Source of the DNA: Candidimonas nitroreducens
Lineage (GTDB): Bacteria > Pseudomonadota > Gammaproteobacteria > Burkholderiales > Burkholderiaceae_B
DNA length: 64,000 bases
Assembly: GCF_002209565.1 (NCBI RefSeq)
Contig: NZ_NJIH01000014.1
Coordinates: forward strand, 79,243 to 143,242
Direction: 5' to 3'
Each line of letters opens with the position of its first letter. Positions within the stretch are counted from its first letter, which is position 1. Positions 43,736 to 51,704 of this stretch are shown in pieces. The notes beneath the pieces were generated by a model. The model made no database searches, was not told where the DNA came from, and saw nothing but the letters and a program-made list of their open reading frames with translations. A program made the position numbers and the translations under genes.

Positions 43736-44731
43736 ATGCAGCAAAGCAGTAAGCGCCAATTCCTCAAGACAGCTCTTTGTAGCTTATTCGCTGGCCTGTG
43801 CATGTCCGCGCATGCTGCCGAAGGGATCTATCCAGATCGGCCCATCAAGTTTGTGGTGCCTTATACGGCCGGGGGCAGTAACGACGTCGTGGCCCGGGTG
43901 CTGGCCCAGAAGCTGTCCGCAAAATGGGGCGTGCCCGTCATCGTTGAAAACCGCGCAGGTGCCGGCGGCAATCTCGGGGCGGCGCTGGTGGCACGCTCGG
44001 CGGCAGACGGCTACACGTTCCTGATCACGCCAAATAACCTGCTCACCATGAACCCCTATGTCTACGGGAAAACAGGTGTGGGGTTTGATGCATTCAAAGA
44101 TTTCGAGCCCGTGTCTCTGGTTGCTACTGGACCGATATTGTTGGCGGTTAATGCCAATCTGCCTGTGAATTCGGTGAAAGAACTCATTGCGTACGCAAAA
44201 GCCCATCCGGGCCAGCTCAGCTATGCGTCCGCGGGGATTGGCACACCGCACCATTTGAGCGCTGAGCTGTTCAAATCCCTGACGAATACGGATATGGTGC
44301 ATGTACCGTACAAGGGCGCGCTGCCTGCCGTCAGCGACCTGGTGGCCGGGCGGGTGCAGGTCATGTTTGGAATCCCCAATAGCTTGATGCCTTTCGTTAA
44401 AACGGGCAAGCTCAAGGCGCTTGCCGTGTGTAGCTTGACACGGTCATCACTCCTGCCGGAGTTGCCTACAGTAGACAAAGCGGGCGTGCCAGGCTTTAAC
44501 TCATCACTGTGGATTGGATTGACAGCGCCAGCGGGAACCCCAGCGGCTATTATCACGAAAATTAATCAGGGAGTGGTTCAGGCTATGCAAGATCCGGAAG
44601 TGAAATCCAGCCTGGAAGCACAAGGATTGATGCCGGCCTCTGACACGCCGCAGGAGTTCGCCGCGCTGATTAAACACGACGCGGATCGCTGGTCCAAGCT
44701 CATCAAAGAGCGTAATTTGTCCGCTGATTGA
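43736..44731 (+). CDS. Bug/TctC-type periplasmic solute receptor, 331 aa
   Basis: A signal peptide ending SAHAAEG is followed by YPDRPIKFVVPYTAGGSNDVVARVLAQKLSAKWG and AGGNLGAALVARSAADGYTFL, the family signatures. GGAGACGACC precedes the start, 35 bases after the hydroxylase. It probably binds the aromatic acid degraded by this cluster. No TctA/TctB partner is present. Confidence 0.9.
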   Translation: MQQSSKRQFLKTALCSLFAGLCMSAHAAEGIYPDRPIKFVVPYTAGGSNDVVARVLAQKLSAKWGVPVIVENRAGAGGNLGAALVARSAADGYTFLITPNNLLTMNPYVYGKTGVGFDAFKDFEPVSLVATGPILLAVNANLPVNSVKELIAYAKAHPGQLSYASAGIGTPHHLSAELFKSLTNTDMVHVPYKGALPAVSDLVAGRVQVMFGIPNSLMPFVKTGKLKALAVCSLTRSSLLPELPTVDKAGVPGFNSSLWIGLTAPAGTPAAIITKINQGVVQAMQDPEVKSSLEAQGLMPASDTPQEFAALIKHDADRWSKLIKERNLSAD

Positions 44732-44834
44732 TGTTTGAATGTATGCCTGGGCCGGTATGTTTCGTATGCGCCTGATCTGCGCGAACCTTTCCGGCCAATA
44801 CAGGGCACACAACAACTCGAACCAGTAACGCAAC

Positions 44835-45302
44835 TTAGACCGGCAGCGCCGTGGTGTACTTCACGCGCTTGAGCGCGAAGCTCGATGCCGAGGTGGCGAC
44901 GGCCTCGTGCACGAGAATACGTTCCATCAATAAGCGTTCGTAGTCGCGTACGTCTTCTACGACGACGCGCAGCAGGTAATCCCATTCGCCCGTCGTCGAG
45001 TAGCACTCCAGCACTTCCTCGTGGCTTTCCACGAAGCTTTCGAACTGCTGGCGCGCGCGCAGGTCGTGTTCTTTCATGCGTACCTGGCAGAACACGTTCA
45101 GGCCGCGCCCCACCGAATCCGGATCGACCAGCCTGACGGTGGCGCCCAGCACGCCTTGGGTCTCCATCCTGCGTATGCGCCTCCAGCAGGAGGCGGCAGA
45201 GGCTCCGACTTGCTCGGCCAGGGCAGCCTGGCTGATATCGGCCTGGCGCTGCAAAACGCGCACGATATTTCGATCTACATTGTCCAGATCAATGTTTTCC
45301 AT
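44835..45302 (-). CDS. Lrp/AsnC-family regulator, 155 aa, divergent from the 2-oxoacid dehydrogenase genes
   Basis: An N-terminal HTH (DNVDRNIVRVLQRQADISQAALAEQVGASAASCWRRIRRMETQGVL) and a C-terminal RAM domain with ECYSTTGEWDYLLRVVVED are visible. Length and layout are normal. It diverges from the E1 gene with 125 bases between. This is the arrangement of BkdR, an Lrp-type activator of branched-chain ketoacid dehydrogenase in pseudomonads, so an amino-acid effector is likely. Confidence 0.9.
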   Translation of the reverse strand: MENIDLDNVDRNIVRVLQRQADISQAALAEQVGASAASCWRRIRRMETQGVLGATVRLVDPDSVGRGLNVFCQVRMKEHDLRARQQFESFVESHEEVLECYSTTGEWDYLLRVVVEDVRDYERLLMERILVHEAVATSASSFALKRVKYTTALPV

Positions 45303-45317
45303 GTTATGCCTGAAATA

Positions 45318-45333
45318 TGAAATAAACGTTTCA
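45318..45333. promoter_or_regulatory. Possible Lrp-type site TGAAA-N6-TTTCA
   Basis: A perfect 5-base dyad lies in the AT-rich divergent promoter region (45303-45400). Further TGAAA- and TTTCA-like half-sites follow to 45400, as in arrays bound by Lrp-family octamers. Confidence 0.4.
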
Positions 45334-45427
45334 ATTATAAGTAGGTAAGCATATATATTGAAAGGATTTAATCGTACCTGAGTGATAGCATTTCACTATA
45401 GAAATCTGTCGGCCTACAGGAGGCAAT

Positions 45428-47506
45428 ATGGCTCAGCTCGCACTTAAATCCATCGCTCGCCCCAGGCTGAATGCCGTCATCGATTGGGAGCAGATCGCCT
45501 ATCTGGTTCTGCTTTCGCGGGCCATGGATCACATTGAAGAAACCCGGCTCGTGCCGCAAAAGAAGGTGCTGTACCAGTTTTCGGCTCGCGGCCACGATAT
45601 GGCGCAGATATTGCTGGGCAAGCAATTGACCGGCAAGCATGACGCCGCCTGCGGCTACTATCGTTCTCGGCCGCTGCTGCTGGCGCTGGGGGTGGATCCG
45701 GCCGATGCACTGGGTTCGGCCATGGGGCGCTCCGGCGGCTATTCCGACGGGCGCGATATCGGCGTGGTCTTCAACTACCCCAATCCCAGCGGCGCAAGCG
45801 CGCTGCCCATGTGCGGCGGGGTCGGCGCGCAGTACACGCCAACCGCCGGCTGGGCCCAGGCGCTCAAATACTATGTAGATACTTTAGGAAACCGGGATTA
45901 CGCCCGCGACATCGCCGTCGTGCTCGGCGGCGACGGCTCGGTCGCATCCAACGGCTTCTGGTCCGCCCTGACGATTGCGACCACGCAGCAATTGCCCATG
46001 TTGTTCTATGTCGAAGACAATGGGTATGGGATTTCGGTGCCGTCCACTTTCCAGACGCCGGGCGGCAATATCGCCGCCAATCTGGCCAGCTGGCACGGGC
46101 TGGCCATTTATGACGGCGATGGTACGGATCCCGCCCAGGCCGCGCATCTTACCAGCGAGGCCGTCGAGTACGTGCGTACGCGACGCAAGCCTGCCATGCT
46201 GCGCCTGACGCTGCCGCGCCTGGAAGGCCACAGCTTCCAGGACACCCAAGGCTACAAGGACGCGGCCACCATCCGCGACGAGCAGAAGCGTGATCCCTTG
46301 CCCAAGCTCAAGAATTACCTCGTGCCCAGCGTGATGTCGGAAGAAGCTTGGCAGGCACTGGCCGAGCGCGCCGAGGCCGCCACCGAAGCCGCGCGCGAGC
46401 AGGCCGAGTCGCGCCCGGCTGCCGGCCCGCAAAGCGTGCTCCGCCATGTGTTCTACGACGGCGAGCTGCAACAAATGGGCGGGCAGCACAGCCATGGGTT
46501 TCATGCGCCCGCGTCAACCGACCAGGCCCAGAGCGCCGGACAGCGCATCAATATGGTGACGGCCATCCGCAAGACCCTGGATCATGAACTGTCCATCAAT
46601 GATCGTGTCGTCTTGTTCGGCGAAGACATAGGCCCCAAGGGAGGCGTGCATGCCGTTACGCTGGGCCTGCAAGAAAAATACGGCACCGGGCGTGTATTCG
46701 ATACCTCGCTTTCCGAAGAAGGGATCATCGGCAGGGCAGTCGGCATGGCGCTGGCCGGGCTGATGCCTGTGCCGGAAATCCAGTTCCGCAAATACGCCGA
46801 GCCCGCTACCGAGCAAATCAACGATTGTGGTACCTTGCGCTGGCGCACCAACAACCGTTACGCCGCGCCTATGGTGGTAAGGATTCCAGGCGGGTTTTTC
46901 AAGTGCGGCGACCCGTGGCACAGCCAGACCAATGAGGTGGCCTTCGTGCACCAGCCCGGCTGGAAGGTCGCCGTGCCGTCCAATGCGGCCGATGCCGTAG
47001 GCCTGCTCCGGGCGTCGCTGCGCGGCAATGATCCCGTCATTTTTTTCGAGCACCGTGCCATGCTGGATCACAGCTGGGCGCGCCGGCCGTATCCGGGCGA
47101 CGACTATGTGCTGCCTTTCGGCAAAGCCAGCTTCTGCCGCCAGGGCGACCAAATCACCATCGTCACTTGGGGGGCCATGGTACCCCGCTGCGAACAGGCC
47201 GCCGAAGGCTATAGCGCCGACGTCATCGACCTGCGCACCCTGATGCCCTGGGATCGCGAGGCGGTGCTGTCGTCGGTGCGCAAGACGCGGCGCTGCCTGA
47301 TCGTGCATGAAGACTTGAGCACGGCCGGCTTCGGCGCCGAGATCGCCGCCGTGGTCGCCGACGAGGCCTTCATGGATCTGGACGCGCCGGTCTCGCGCCT
47401 GACCATGCCCGACATTCCCAGCCCGCATAACCCCGTGCTGCTGGATTGGGCCGTGCCGTCCGTAGACCGCATTCGCGACAAAATCGTTGAGCTGCTGGAG
47501 TTCTGA
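45428..47506 (+). CDS. 2-oxoacid dehydrogenase E1, fused alpha-beta subunits, 692 aa
   Basis: The alpha half (residues about 1-340) has the thiamine diphosphate motif GDGSVASNGFW...VEDNGYG. The beta half (from about 375, INMVTAIRKTLDHELSINDRVVLFGEDIGPKGG) has EGIIGRAVGMALAGL and the transketolase C-terminal domain. E1 decarboxylates a 2-oxoacid and acylates the lipoyl group of E2. Fused E1 with a separate E2 and an Lrp regulator best fits a branched-chain 2-oxoacid dehydrogenase, with pyruvate/acetoin types as alternatives. GGAGG stands just before the start. No E3 gene is present, so a shared dihydrolipoyl dehydrogenase is presumably used. Confidence 0.85.
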   Translation: MAQLALKSIARPRLNAVIDWEQIAYLVLLSRAMDHIEETRLVPQKKVLYQFSARGHDMAQILLGKQLTGKHDAACGYYRSRPLLLALGVDPADALGSAMGRSGGYSDGRDIGVVFNYPNPSGASALPMCGGVGAQYTPTAGWAQALKYYVDTLGNRDYARDIAVVLGGDGSVASNGFWSALTIATTQQLPMLFYVEDNGYGISVPSTFQTPGGNIAANLASWHGLAIYDGDGTDPAQAAHLTSEAVEYVRTRRKPAMLRLTLPRLEGHSFQDTQGYKDAATIRDEQKRDPLPKLKNYLVPSVMSEEAWQALAERAEAATEAAREQAESRPAAGPQSVLRHVFYDGELQQMGGQHSHGFHAPASTDQAQSAGQRINMVTAIRKTLDHELSINDRVVLFGEDIGPKGGVHAVTLGLQEKYGTGRVFDTSLSEEGIIGRAVGMALAGLMPVPEIQFRKYAEPATEQINDCGTLRWRTNNRYAAPMVVRIPGGFFKCGDPWHSQTNEVAFVHQPGWKVAVPSNAADAVGLLRASLRGNDPVIFFEHRAMLDHSWARRPYPGDDYVLPFGKASFCRQGDQITIVTWGAMVPRCEQAAEGYSADVIDLRTLMPWDREAVLSSVRKTRRCLIVHEDLSTAGFGAEIAAVVADEAFMDLDAPVSRLTMPDIPSPHNPVLLDWAVPSVDRIRDKIVELLEF

Positions 47507-47509
47507 TCC

Positions 47510-48859
47510 ATGAGCCGAGTTATTGAGGTCACCGTTCCGCTCGAGCAGGAAGGCACCAAGGCCGTCGTCGTCGCCTGGAACAAAAAAATCGGCGAGCGCG
47601 TCGAGCAGGACGAGCCCTTGCTCGAGCTGGAAACCGACAAGGTCACGCAGGAAGTTTCTTCGCCCGCAAGCGGCCGCTTGATCGAGATCCTGCTGGACGC
47701 GGGCGCCGACGCGGTGCCCGGAGGCTTGCTGGGGCGTATCGAAACCCAGGCGCCGGCCCGGGAACAGGAGCCTGCCGGCGGCGTGGCCGAGAAGAAACCT
47801 GAAGCTGCTGCCGACGCCGACGCCGACGCCAACGCCGACGCCAACGCCAACGCCAACGCCAACGCCAACGCCAACGCCAACGCCAACGCCAACGCTGGCG
47901 CTAATGCTGGCGCTAATGCTGGCGCTGGCGCCGGCGGCCACGCGCCGGCTGCAGCGCCGCCGGCGCCCGTATTCGACTCCAAGAGCCTGATGCACTACTC
48001 GCCCTCGGTGCGTCGCGCCGCCCAGGAATTTGGCATAGATCCCGCCACCGTCCAGGGCAGCGGCCGGGGAGGCCGGGTGACCCGCGCCGACATGCAGGCC
48101 GCGCATGAAAGCCGGCAACAGCCGTCAGCCGCGCCGACAGGCCCAGCTGCGGCCCAGGGCCCGGCCTCCCATAAAGTGCCTCATTCGAGCATGCGGCTGG
48201 CAATCGCCCGGCACATGGCCGAGTCGGTGGCCACGGCGCCGCACGTCACCGCCGTGTTCGAGGCCGACTGGACCGCAATCATGCGCCATCGCAACCAGCA
48301 CAAGACCGCCTTTGCCGCCGACGGCGTCAATCTGTCCTATACCTCGTACCTGGTCGCCGCCAGCGTGGCCGCCATGCGCGAGGTTCCGGCCGTCAATAGC
48401 CGCTGGCATGACGATGGACTGGAAATCTTCGACGACATCAATATCGGCATCGGTACGGCCCTGGGAGATCAGGGCCTGGTGGTGCCGGTCATACACAAGG
48501 CGCAGGACTTGTCGCTGGTAGGCATCGCCCGCCGGCTGCAGGAAATCACGGTGCGTTCGCGCAATGGCACCTTGAGCACCGGCGACGTCCGCGGCGGCAC
48601 CTTCACTTTGTCCAACCATGGCGTGTCCGGCTCGCTGCTGGCATCGCCCATTATCATCAACCAGCCCCAGTCCGCCATTCTGGGCGTGGGCAAGCTGGAA
48701 AAGCGCGCCGTGGTGCGCGAGATCGATGGCATCGATGCCATCCAGATCCGCCCCATGGCCTACGTGTCGCTGACCATCGACCATCGTGCATTGGACGGCC
48801 ATCAGACCAATGCCTGGCTGAGCCGATTCGTGCAGACACTGGAGCAATGGCCCTTGTGA
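47510..48859 (+). CDS. Dihydrolipoamide acyltransferase (E2), 449 aa
   Basis: One lipoyl domain (residues 1-80; Lys44 in ETDKV), a low-complexity Ala/Asn/Asp/Gly linker (about 95-155), a peripheral-subunit-binding domain (PSVRRAAQEFGIDPATVQGSGRGGRVTRADM) and the catalytic domain with HRALDGHQTN (His425, Asp429) near the end. It transfers the acyl group from lipoamide to CoA. It starts 3 bases after the E1 stop. The linker is encoded by a hexanucleotide repeat array, so its length may vary between strains without breaking the frame. Confidence 0.9.
   Translation: MSRVIEVTVPLEQEGTKAVVVAWNKKIGERVEQDEPLLELETDKVTQEVSSPASGRLIEILLDAGADAVPGGLLGRIETQAPAREQEPAGGVAEKKPEAAADADADANADANANANANANANANANANAGANAGANAGAGAGGHAPAAAPPAPVFDSKSLMHYSPSVRRAAQEFGIDPATVQGSGRGGRVTRADMQAAHESRQQPSAAPTGPAAAQGPASHKVPHSSMRLAIARHMAESVATAPHVTAVFEADWTAIMRHRNQHKTAFAADGVNLSYTSYLVAASVAAMREVPAVNSRWHDDGLEIFDDINIGIGTALGDQGLVVPVIHKAQDLSLVGIARRLQEITVRSRNGTLSTGDVRGGTFTLSNHGVSGSLLASPIIINQPQSAILGVGKLEKRAVVREIDGIDAIQIRPMAYVSLTIDHRALDGHQTNAWLSRFVQTLEQWPL
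47810..47929 (+). repeat. Twenty-unit hexanucleotide array inside the E2 linker
   Basis: Twenty in-frame 6-bp units: GCCGAC x3, GCCAAC, GCCGAC, then nine GCCAAC in a row, then GCTGGC/GCTAAT alternations ending in GCTGGC x2. They encode (Ala-Asp/Asn/Gly)n. The nine identical units are a likely slippage hotspot. Confidence 0.95.
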
Positions 48860-48913
48860 CGGACACGCGCACGAAGAAGACAATTGCGGGAAGCGCGCAG
48901 AAGCGCGCCGCGC

Positions 48914-49705
48914 TTATTTGTGGCCGGCCGGGTCTTCCAGTTTTGCGGCTCGCGTTGCGAGCATGCGTCCTATCTCTTCGATATGGTCTTGCAGCCTTTG
49001 CGTGGGGCCGCCCACCAGCAGCGCATAGCATTCTGTACCGAACTTGAATCCCACTGCGATGGCGGTCGTATCCGATTGATATTCGCCGATCGCCACGTGG
49101 TATCCGGCCGCTTCTCCGTCCGAGATGGCCTGCCTCAGGCGGCCGAGGTCGGTGATGGTGAGATCCGAGTAGGCCACCCTGTCCAGCTGTTGCAGCACTT
49201 GGCTTCTTGCCTCCTCGTCGATCAGCGCCAGAAGCGCGCGCCCCGAGGCGGCGCTGTGCATAGGCTTGATTTGCCCCGCGTATGCCGAGAAACGCAGGGT
49301 GCGATCCGGCTCTACGACTTCCAGATAGAGTACGTGATGCTCTTCGCGCTTCGCCAGAATGGCGGTTTCGCCGGTTTGTGCGCTGATCTGGTGCAGCTCT
49401 TCGGATACCAGCGATAAAACCGGGTCGTGGCGCGTAATGGCTTCCCCCTGGTCGCGCCAACGGCGCGTAGGGTAGTAGCCATGGTGCTTGCCCAGCCAAT
49501 AAACATAGCCCTGCTGCCTTAGCGTTTCCATCAGGGCATGGCCGCTGGATTTCGGCATGTCGAGCTCGGCGCACAGCCTGGCAAGGGTTGCCGGCTCAAC
49601 CGTCTTGGCGAAGAACTCCAGTACATCCAGCACGCGTACGGCGCTTTTGACGCCTGCGCTACGTTCCGCCGTGGCTTGCGGTGCTTTGATTTCGCTCTTG
49701 AGCAT
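48914..49705 (-). CDS. IclR-family regulator of the pyridine-catabolic cluster, 263 aa
   Basis: The winged HTH (SAVRVLDVLEFFAKTVEPATLARLCAELDMPKSSGHALMETL) and IclR effector domain (MHSAASGRALLALID, SDGEAAGYHVAIGEY) are complete. It is downstream of the Bug gene on the minus strand (21-base gap). Together they form the leftward arm of a divergon whose rightward arm is the catabolic operon. It probably binds the dyads at 50821-50969. Confidence 0.9.
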   Translation of the reverse strand: MLKSEIKAPQATAERSAGVKSAVRVLDVLEFFAKTVEPATLARLCAELDMPKSSGHALMETLRQQGYVYWLGKHHGYYPTRRWRDQGEAITRHDPVLSLVSEELHQISAQTGETAILAKREEHHVLYLEVVEPDRTLRFSAYAGQIKPMHSAASGRALLALIDEEARSQVLQQLDRVAYSDLTITDLGRLRQAISDGEAAGYHVAIGEYQSDTTAIAVGFKFGTECYALLVGGPTQRLQDHIEEIGRMLATRAAKLEDPAGHK

Positions 49706-49726
49706 TCGACGCTACCCTTCTCATGG

Positions 49727-50740
49727 TCACTGAACCTTAATTTTGGCCGAATCTATCACTTTCTCATAGATGGCGGATTCATGATGCATGAACGCCTCGA
49801 ATTCCGAGGGCGTGCTGCCGACGACCTCGAAGCCTTGCTTCTCGAGTTTTTGCCGAAATGAGGCCTGATCGAGAACCTTCGAAATGCTTTTCTGGATATG
49901 GTCGAGCACCGCTTGCGGCGTTTTGTGAGGCGCCACCAAACCATACCAGGAGCCCACATTCAATGGCTCAAATCCGCTTTCGGACAGCGTCGGCGTATTG
50001 GGCAGGAGCGGCGAGCGGGTATTGGACATGATGGCCAGCGCGTGCACTTTGCCCGATTCCGTGTGGGAAATGACTTCGGGCAAGTTGCCCATGGTGAACG
50101 ATACCTGGCCCGAAACGGTATCGGTCAGCGCCGGCGCCTGGCCTCTGTAGGGAATATGGGCTGCCTTGATGCCGATCGCATCCTTGAGCATTTCCGCGCC
50201 CAAGTGCGACATGGTGCCGTTTCCGCCCGAAGCATAATTGAGCGTATCGGGGTGTGATTTCGCATAGGCGATGAATTCGGACAGGGAAGAGCTGGGCAAA
50301 GAGGCGTTGGTGACCAGCACGTAAGGGACGGAAGCGAGCAAGGACACGGGTTCGAAGCTGCCGAACGCGTCATATGGCATATCGTGCCGCAACAAGGTAT
50401 TGGCCACGAAACTGTTGGCCACGACGCCCAATGTGTAGCCGTCCGGCGCCGATTTGGCGACCGAAGAAAGGCCGATTATCCCGCTGGCGCCGTCGCGGTT
50501 CTCGACGACGACCGGATGGTTCCAGGACAGGCTCAGCGCTTGCGCTATCTGGCGTGCCAGTGCGTCCATGCTGCCGCCTGGCGGAAATGGCACAACGATA
50601 CGGACGGTTTTGGATGGATAGTCGGCCGGCTTGGCTTGCGCATGTGCTGCAAGATGGGCGCCTGCCATCATGCACAGCATGCCGGTCGCCAGCACCGAGG
50701 GCACCTTGGCCCAGAGGCGCCATTTCCATACTTTCTTCAT
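49727..50740 (-). CDS. Bug/TctC-type periplasmic solute receptor, 337 aa
   Basis: The start at 50740 has GGAGAAATT upstream and a basic MKKVWKWRLWAK lead before the signal helix (ending AAHAQA). The mature protein shows YPSKTVRIVVPFPPGGSMDALARQIAQALS and GASGIIGLSSVAKSAPDGYTLG. It is paired with the IclR gene and divergent from the catabolic operon, so it likely scavenges the pyridine carboxylate. Confidence 0.9.
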   Translation of the reverse strand: MKKVWKWRLWAKVPSVLATGMLCMMAGAHLAAHAQAKPADYPSKTVRIVVPFPPGGSMDALARQIAQALSLSWNHPVVVENRDGASGIIGLSSVAKSAPDGYTLGVVANSFVANTLLRHDMPYDAFGSFEPVSLLASVPYVLVTNASLPSSSLSEFIAYAKSHPDTLNYASGGNGTMSHLGAEMLKDAIGIKAAHIPYRGQAPALTDTVSGQVSFTMGNLPEVISHTESGKVHALAIMSNTRSPLLPNTPTLSESGFEPLNVGSWYGLVAPHKTPQAVLDHIQKSISKVLDQASFRQKLEKQGFEVVGSTPSEFEAFMHHESAIYEKVIDSAKIKVQ

Positions 50741-50820
50741 TACAAATTTCTCCAAAGAGGGGGGTGTGGATCCCAAGCCGGCGCAAGCGTCCGAGGTAGA
50801 TTGCGCTGCCAATCTCATCT

Positions 50821-50864
50821 ATATATTCACATATATGAACAATAGTTCTTGTTTGTGAATATAT
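50821..50864. promoter_or_regulatory. 44-bp concentric double dyad, probable IclR operator (left copy)
   Basis: Outer arms ATATATTCACA (50821-50831) and TGTGAATATAT (50854-50864) are perfect reverse complements. They share a centre with the inner dyad GAAC-AATA-GTTC (50837-50848). It lies before the Bug-IclR start. A second, related copy occurs 109 bp away. Confidence 0.75.
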
Positions 50865-50945
50865 TAGAGGCATGCCACCGCGTGCGTCAAGGCCAATTCC
50901 TGCTTGACGCATTAATTTTCAACATTTTATAATGTCTTCATCTGT

Positions 50946-50969
50946 GAATGATCGTTCTTGTATGTGAAT
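50946..50969. promoter_or_regulatory. Second copy of the probable IclR operator, before the NicF-like gene
   Basis: GAAT-GATC-GTTC (50946-50957) followed by TTGTATGTGAAT repeats, base for base with few changes, the right half of the site at 50837-50860 (GAACAATAGTTC then TTGTTTGTGAAT). The outer left arm is poorly kept. It ends 19 bases before the first gene of the operon. Confidence 0.65.
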
Positions 50970-50987
50970 TTATAAATCGAGGGGTAA

Positions 50988-51704
50988 ATGGACACTCGGA
51001 GTCAGAATCAGCCCTTGCCCTGGCAGGGGGTGGTTACAGAAGAAGAGCTCGCCATCTACGGGGCGGCGGGGTTCGGCAAGCGCTTCCAAGGGCAGATCAG
51101 GCCTGCGTTGCTGGTCATCGATGTGCAGTACCGGTCGGTGGGCCACGAGCGCCTTCCCATCATGGAGTCGATACGACGCGAATATCCCACCAGCTGCGGT
51201 GAATATGGCTGGCGCGCCGTGCCGCACATCGCGCGCCTGATCGACGCATTCCGTCTGCGCAAATTGCCCGTCATTTTTCCCCACGTCGCGTACAAAGAGC
51301 ATCACGACGGGCAGCGTTTCGCCGACAAGGCTCCTGCCATCATGGGCATACCGCAGCGAGGCTATGAAATGGTTCAGGAATGTGCGCCGCGGCCCGGCGA
51401 CATTTTGCTGCCCAAGCATCACGCCAGTGCCTTCTTCGGCACCCCGCTGGTCAGCTATCTGACGACGCAGGATGCCAATTGCGTCGTAATCTCCGGAACC
51501 ACGACCAGCGGCTGCGTGCGGGCCACGGCCGTCGACGCGTCTTCCTATGGCTATCACGTCGTCGTGCCGCACGATGCCGTCTTCGATCGGTCGCAGACTT
51601 CGCACGCGGTCAACTTGTTCGACATGAACAGCAAATATGCCGATGTGATGTCCACCGAAGAGGTTCTGTCTTTGTTGGCACCCGTCCAGGCACAGGGAGC
51701 ATGA
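50988..51704 (+). CDS. nicF: Isochorismatase-family amidase, probable maleamate amidohydrolase, 238 aa
   Basis: The cysteine-hydrolase triad is visible: Asp45 in LLVIDVQ, Lys143 in LLPKHHASAFFGT, and Cys176 in GTTTSGCVRATAVDA. The C-terminal NLFDMNSKYADV also matches the N-carbamoylsarcosine amidase/NicF group as I remember it. The expected reaction is maleamate to maleate plus ammonia, the fourth step after 2,5-dihydroxypyridine formation. It is the first gene of the operon and its stop overlaps the next start (ATGA). N-carbamoylsarcosine amidase is an alternative, but the NicX/NicD genes in the same operon make NicF preferable. Confidence 0.75.
   Translation: MDTRSQNQPLPWQGVVTEEELAIYGAAGFGKRFQGQIRPALLVIDVQYRSVGHERLPIMESIRREYPTSCGEYGWRAVPHIARLIDAFRLRKLPVIFPHVAYKEHHDGQRFADKAPAIMGIPQRGYEMVQECAPRPGDILLPKHHASAFFGTPLVSYLTTQDANCVVISGTTTSGCVRATAVDASSYGYHVVVPHDAVFDRSQTSHAVNLFDMNSKYADVMSTEEVLSLLAPVQAQGA

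Noticed and set aside
47810..47929. CRISPR-like array
   Set aside because: Units are 6 bp, contiguous and in frame within a protein-coding linker; there are no spacers.
46514..48118. 534-codon open frame on the minus strand across E1 and E2
   Set aside because: It is an antisense shadow of the GC-rich E1/E2 genes; its Val/Gly repeats are the mirror of the hexanucleotide array and no domain is recognisable.
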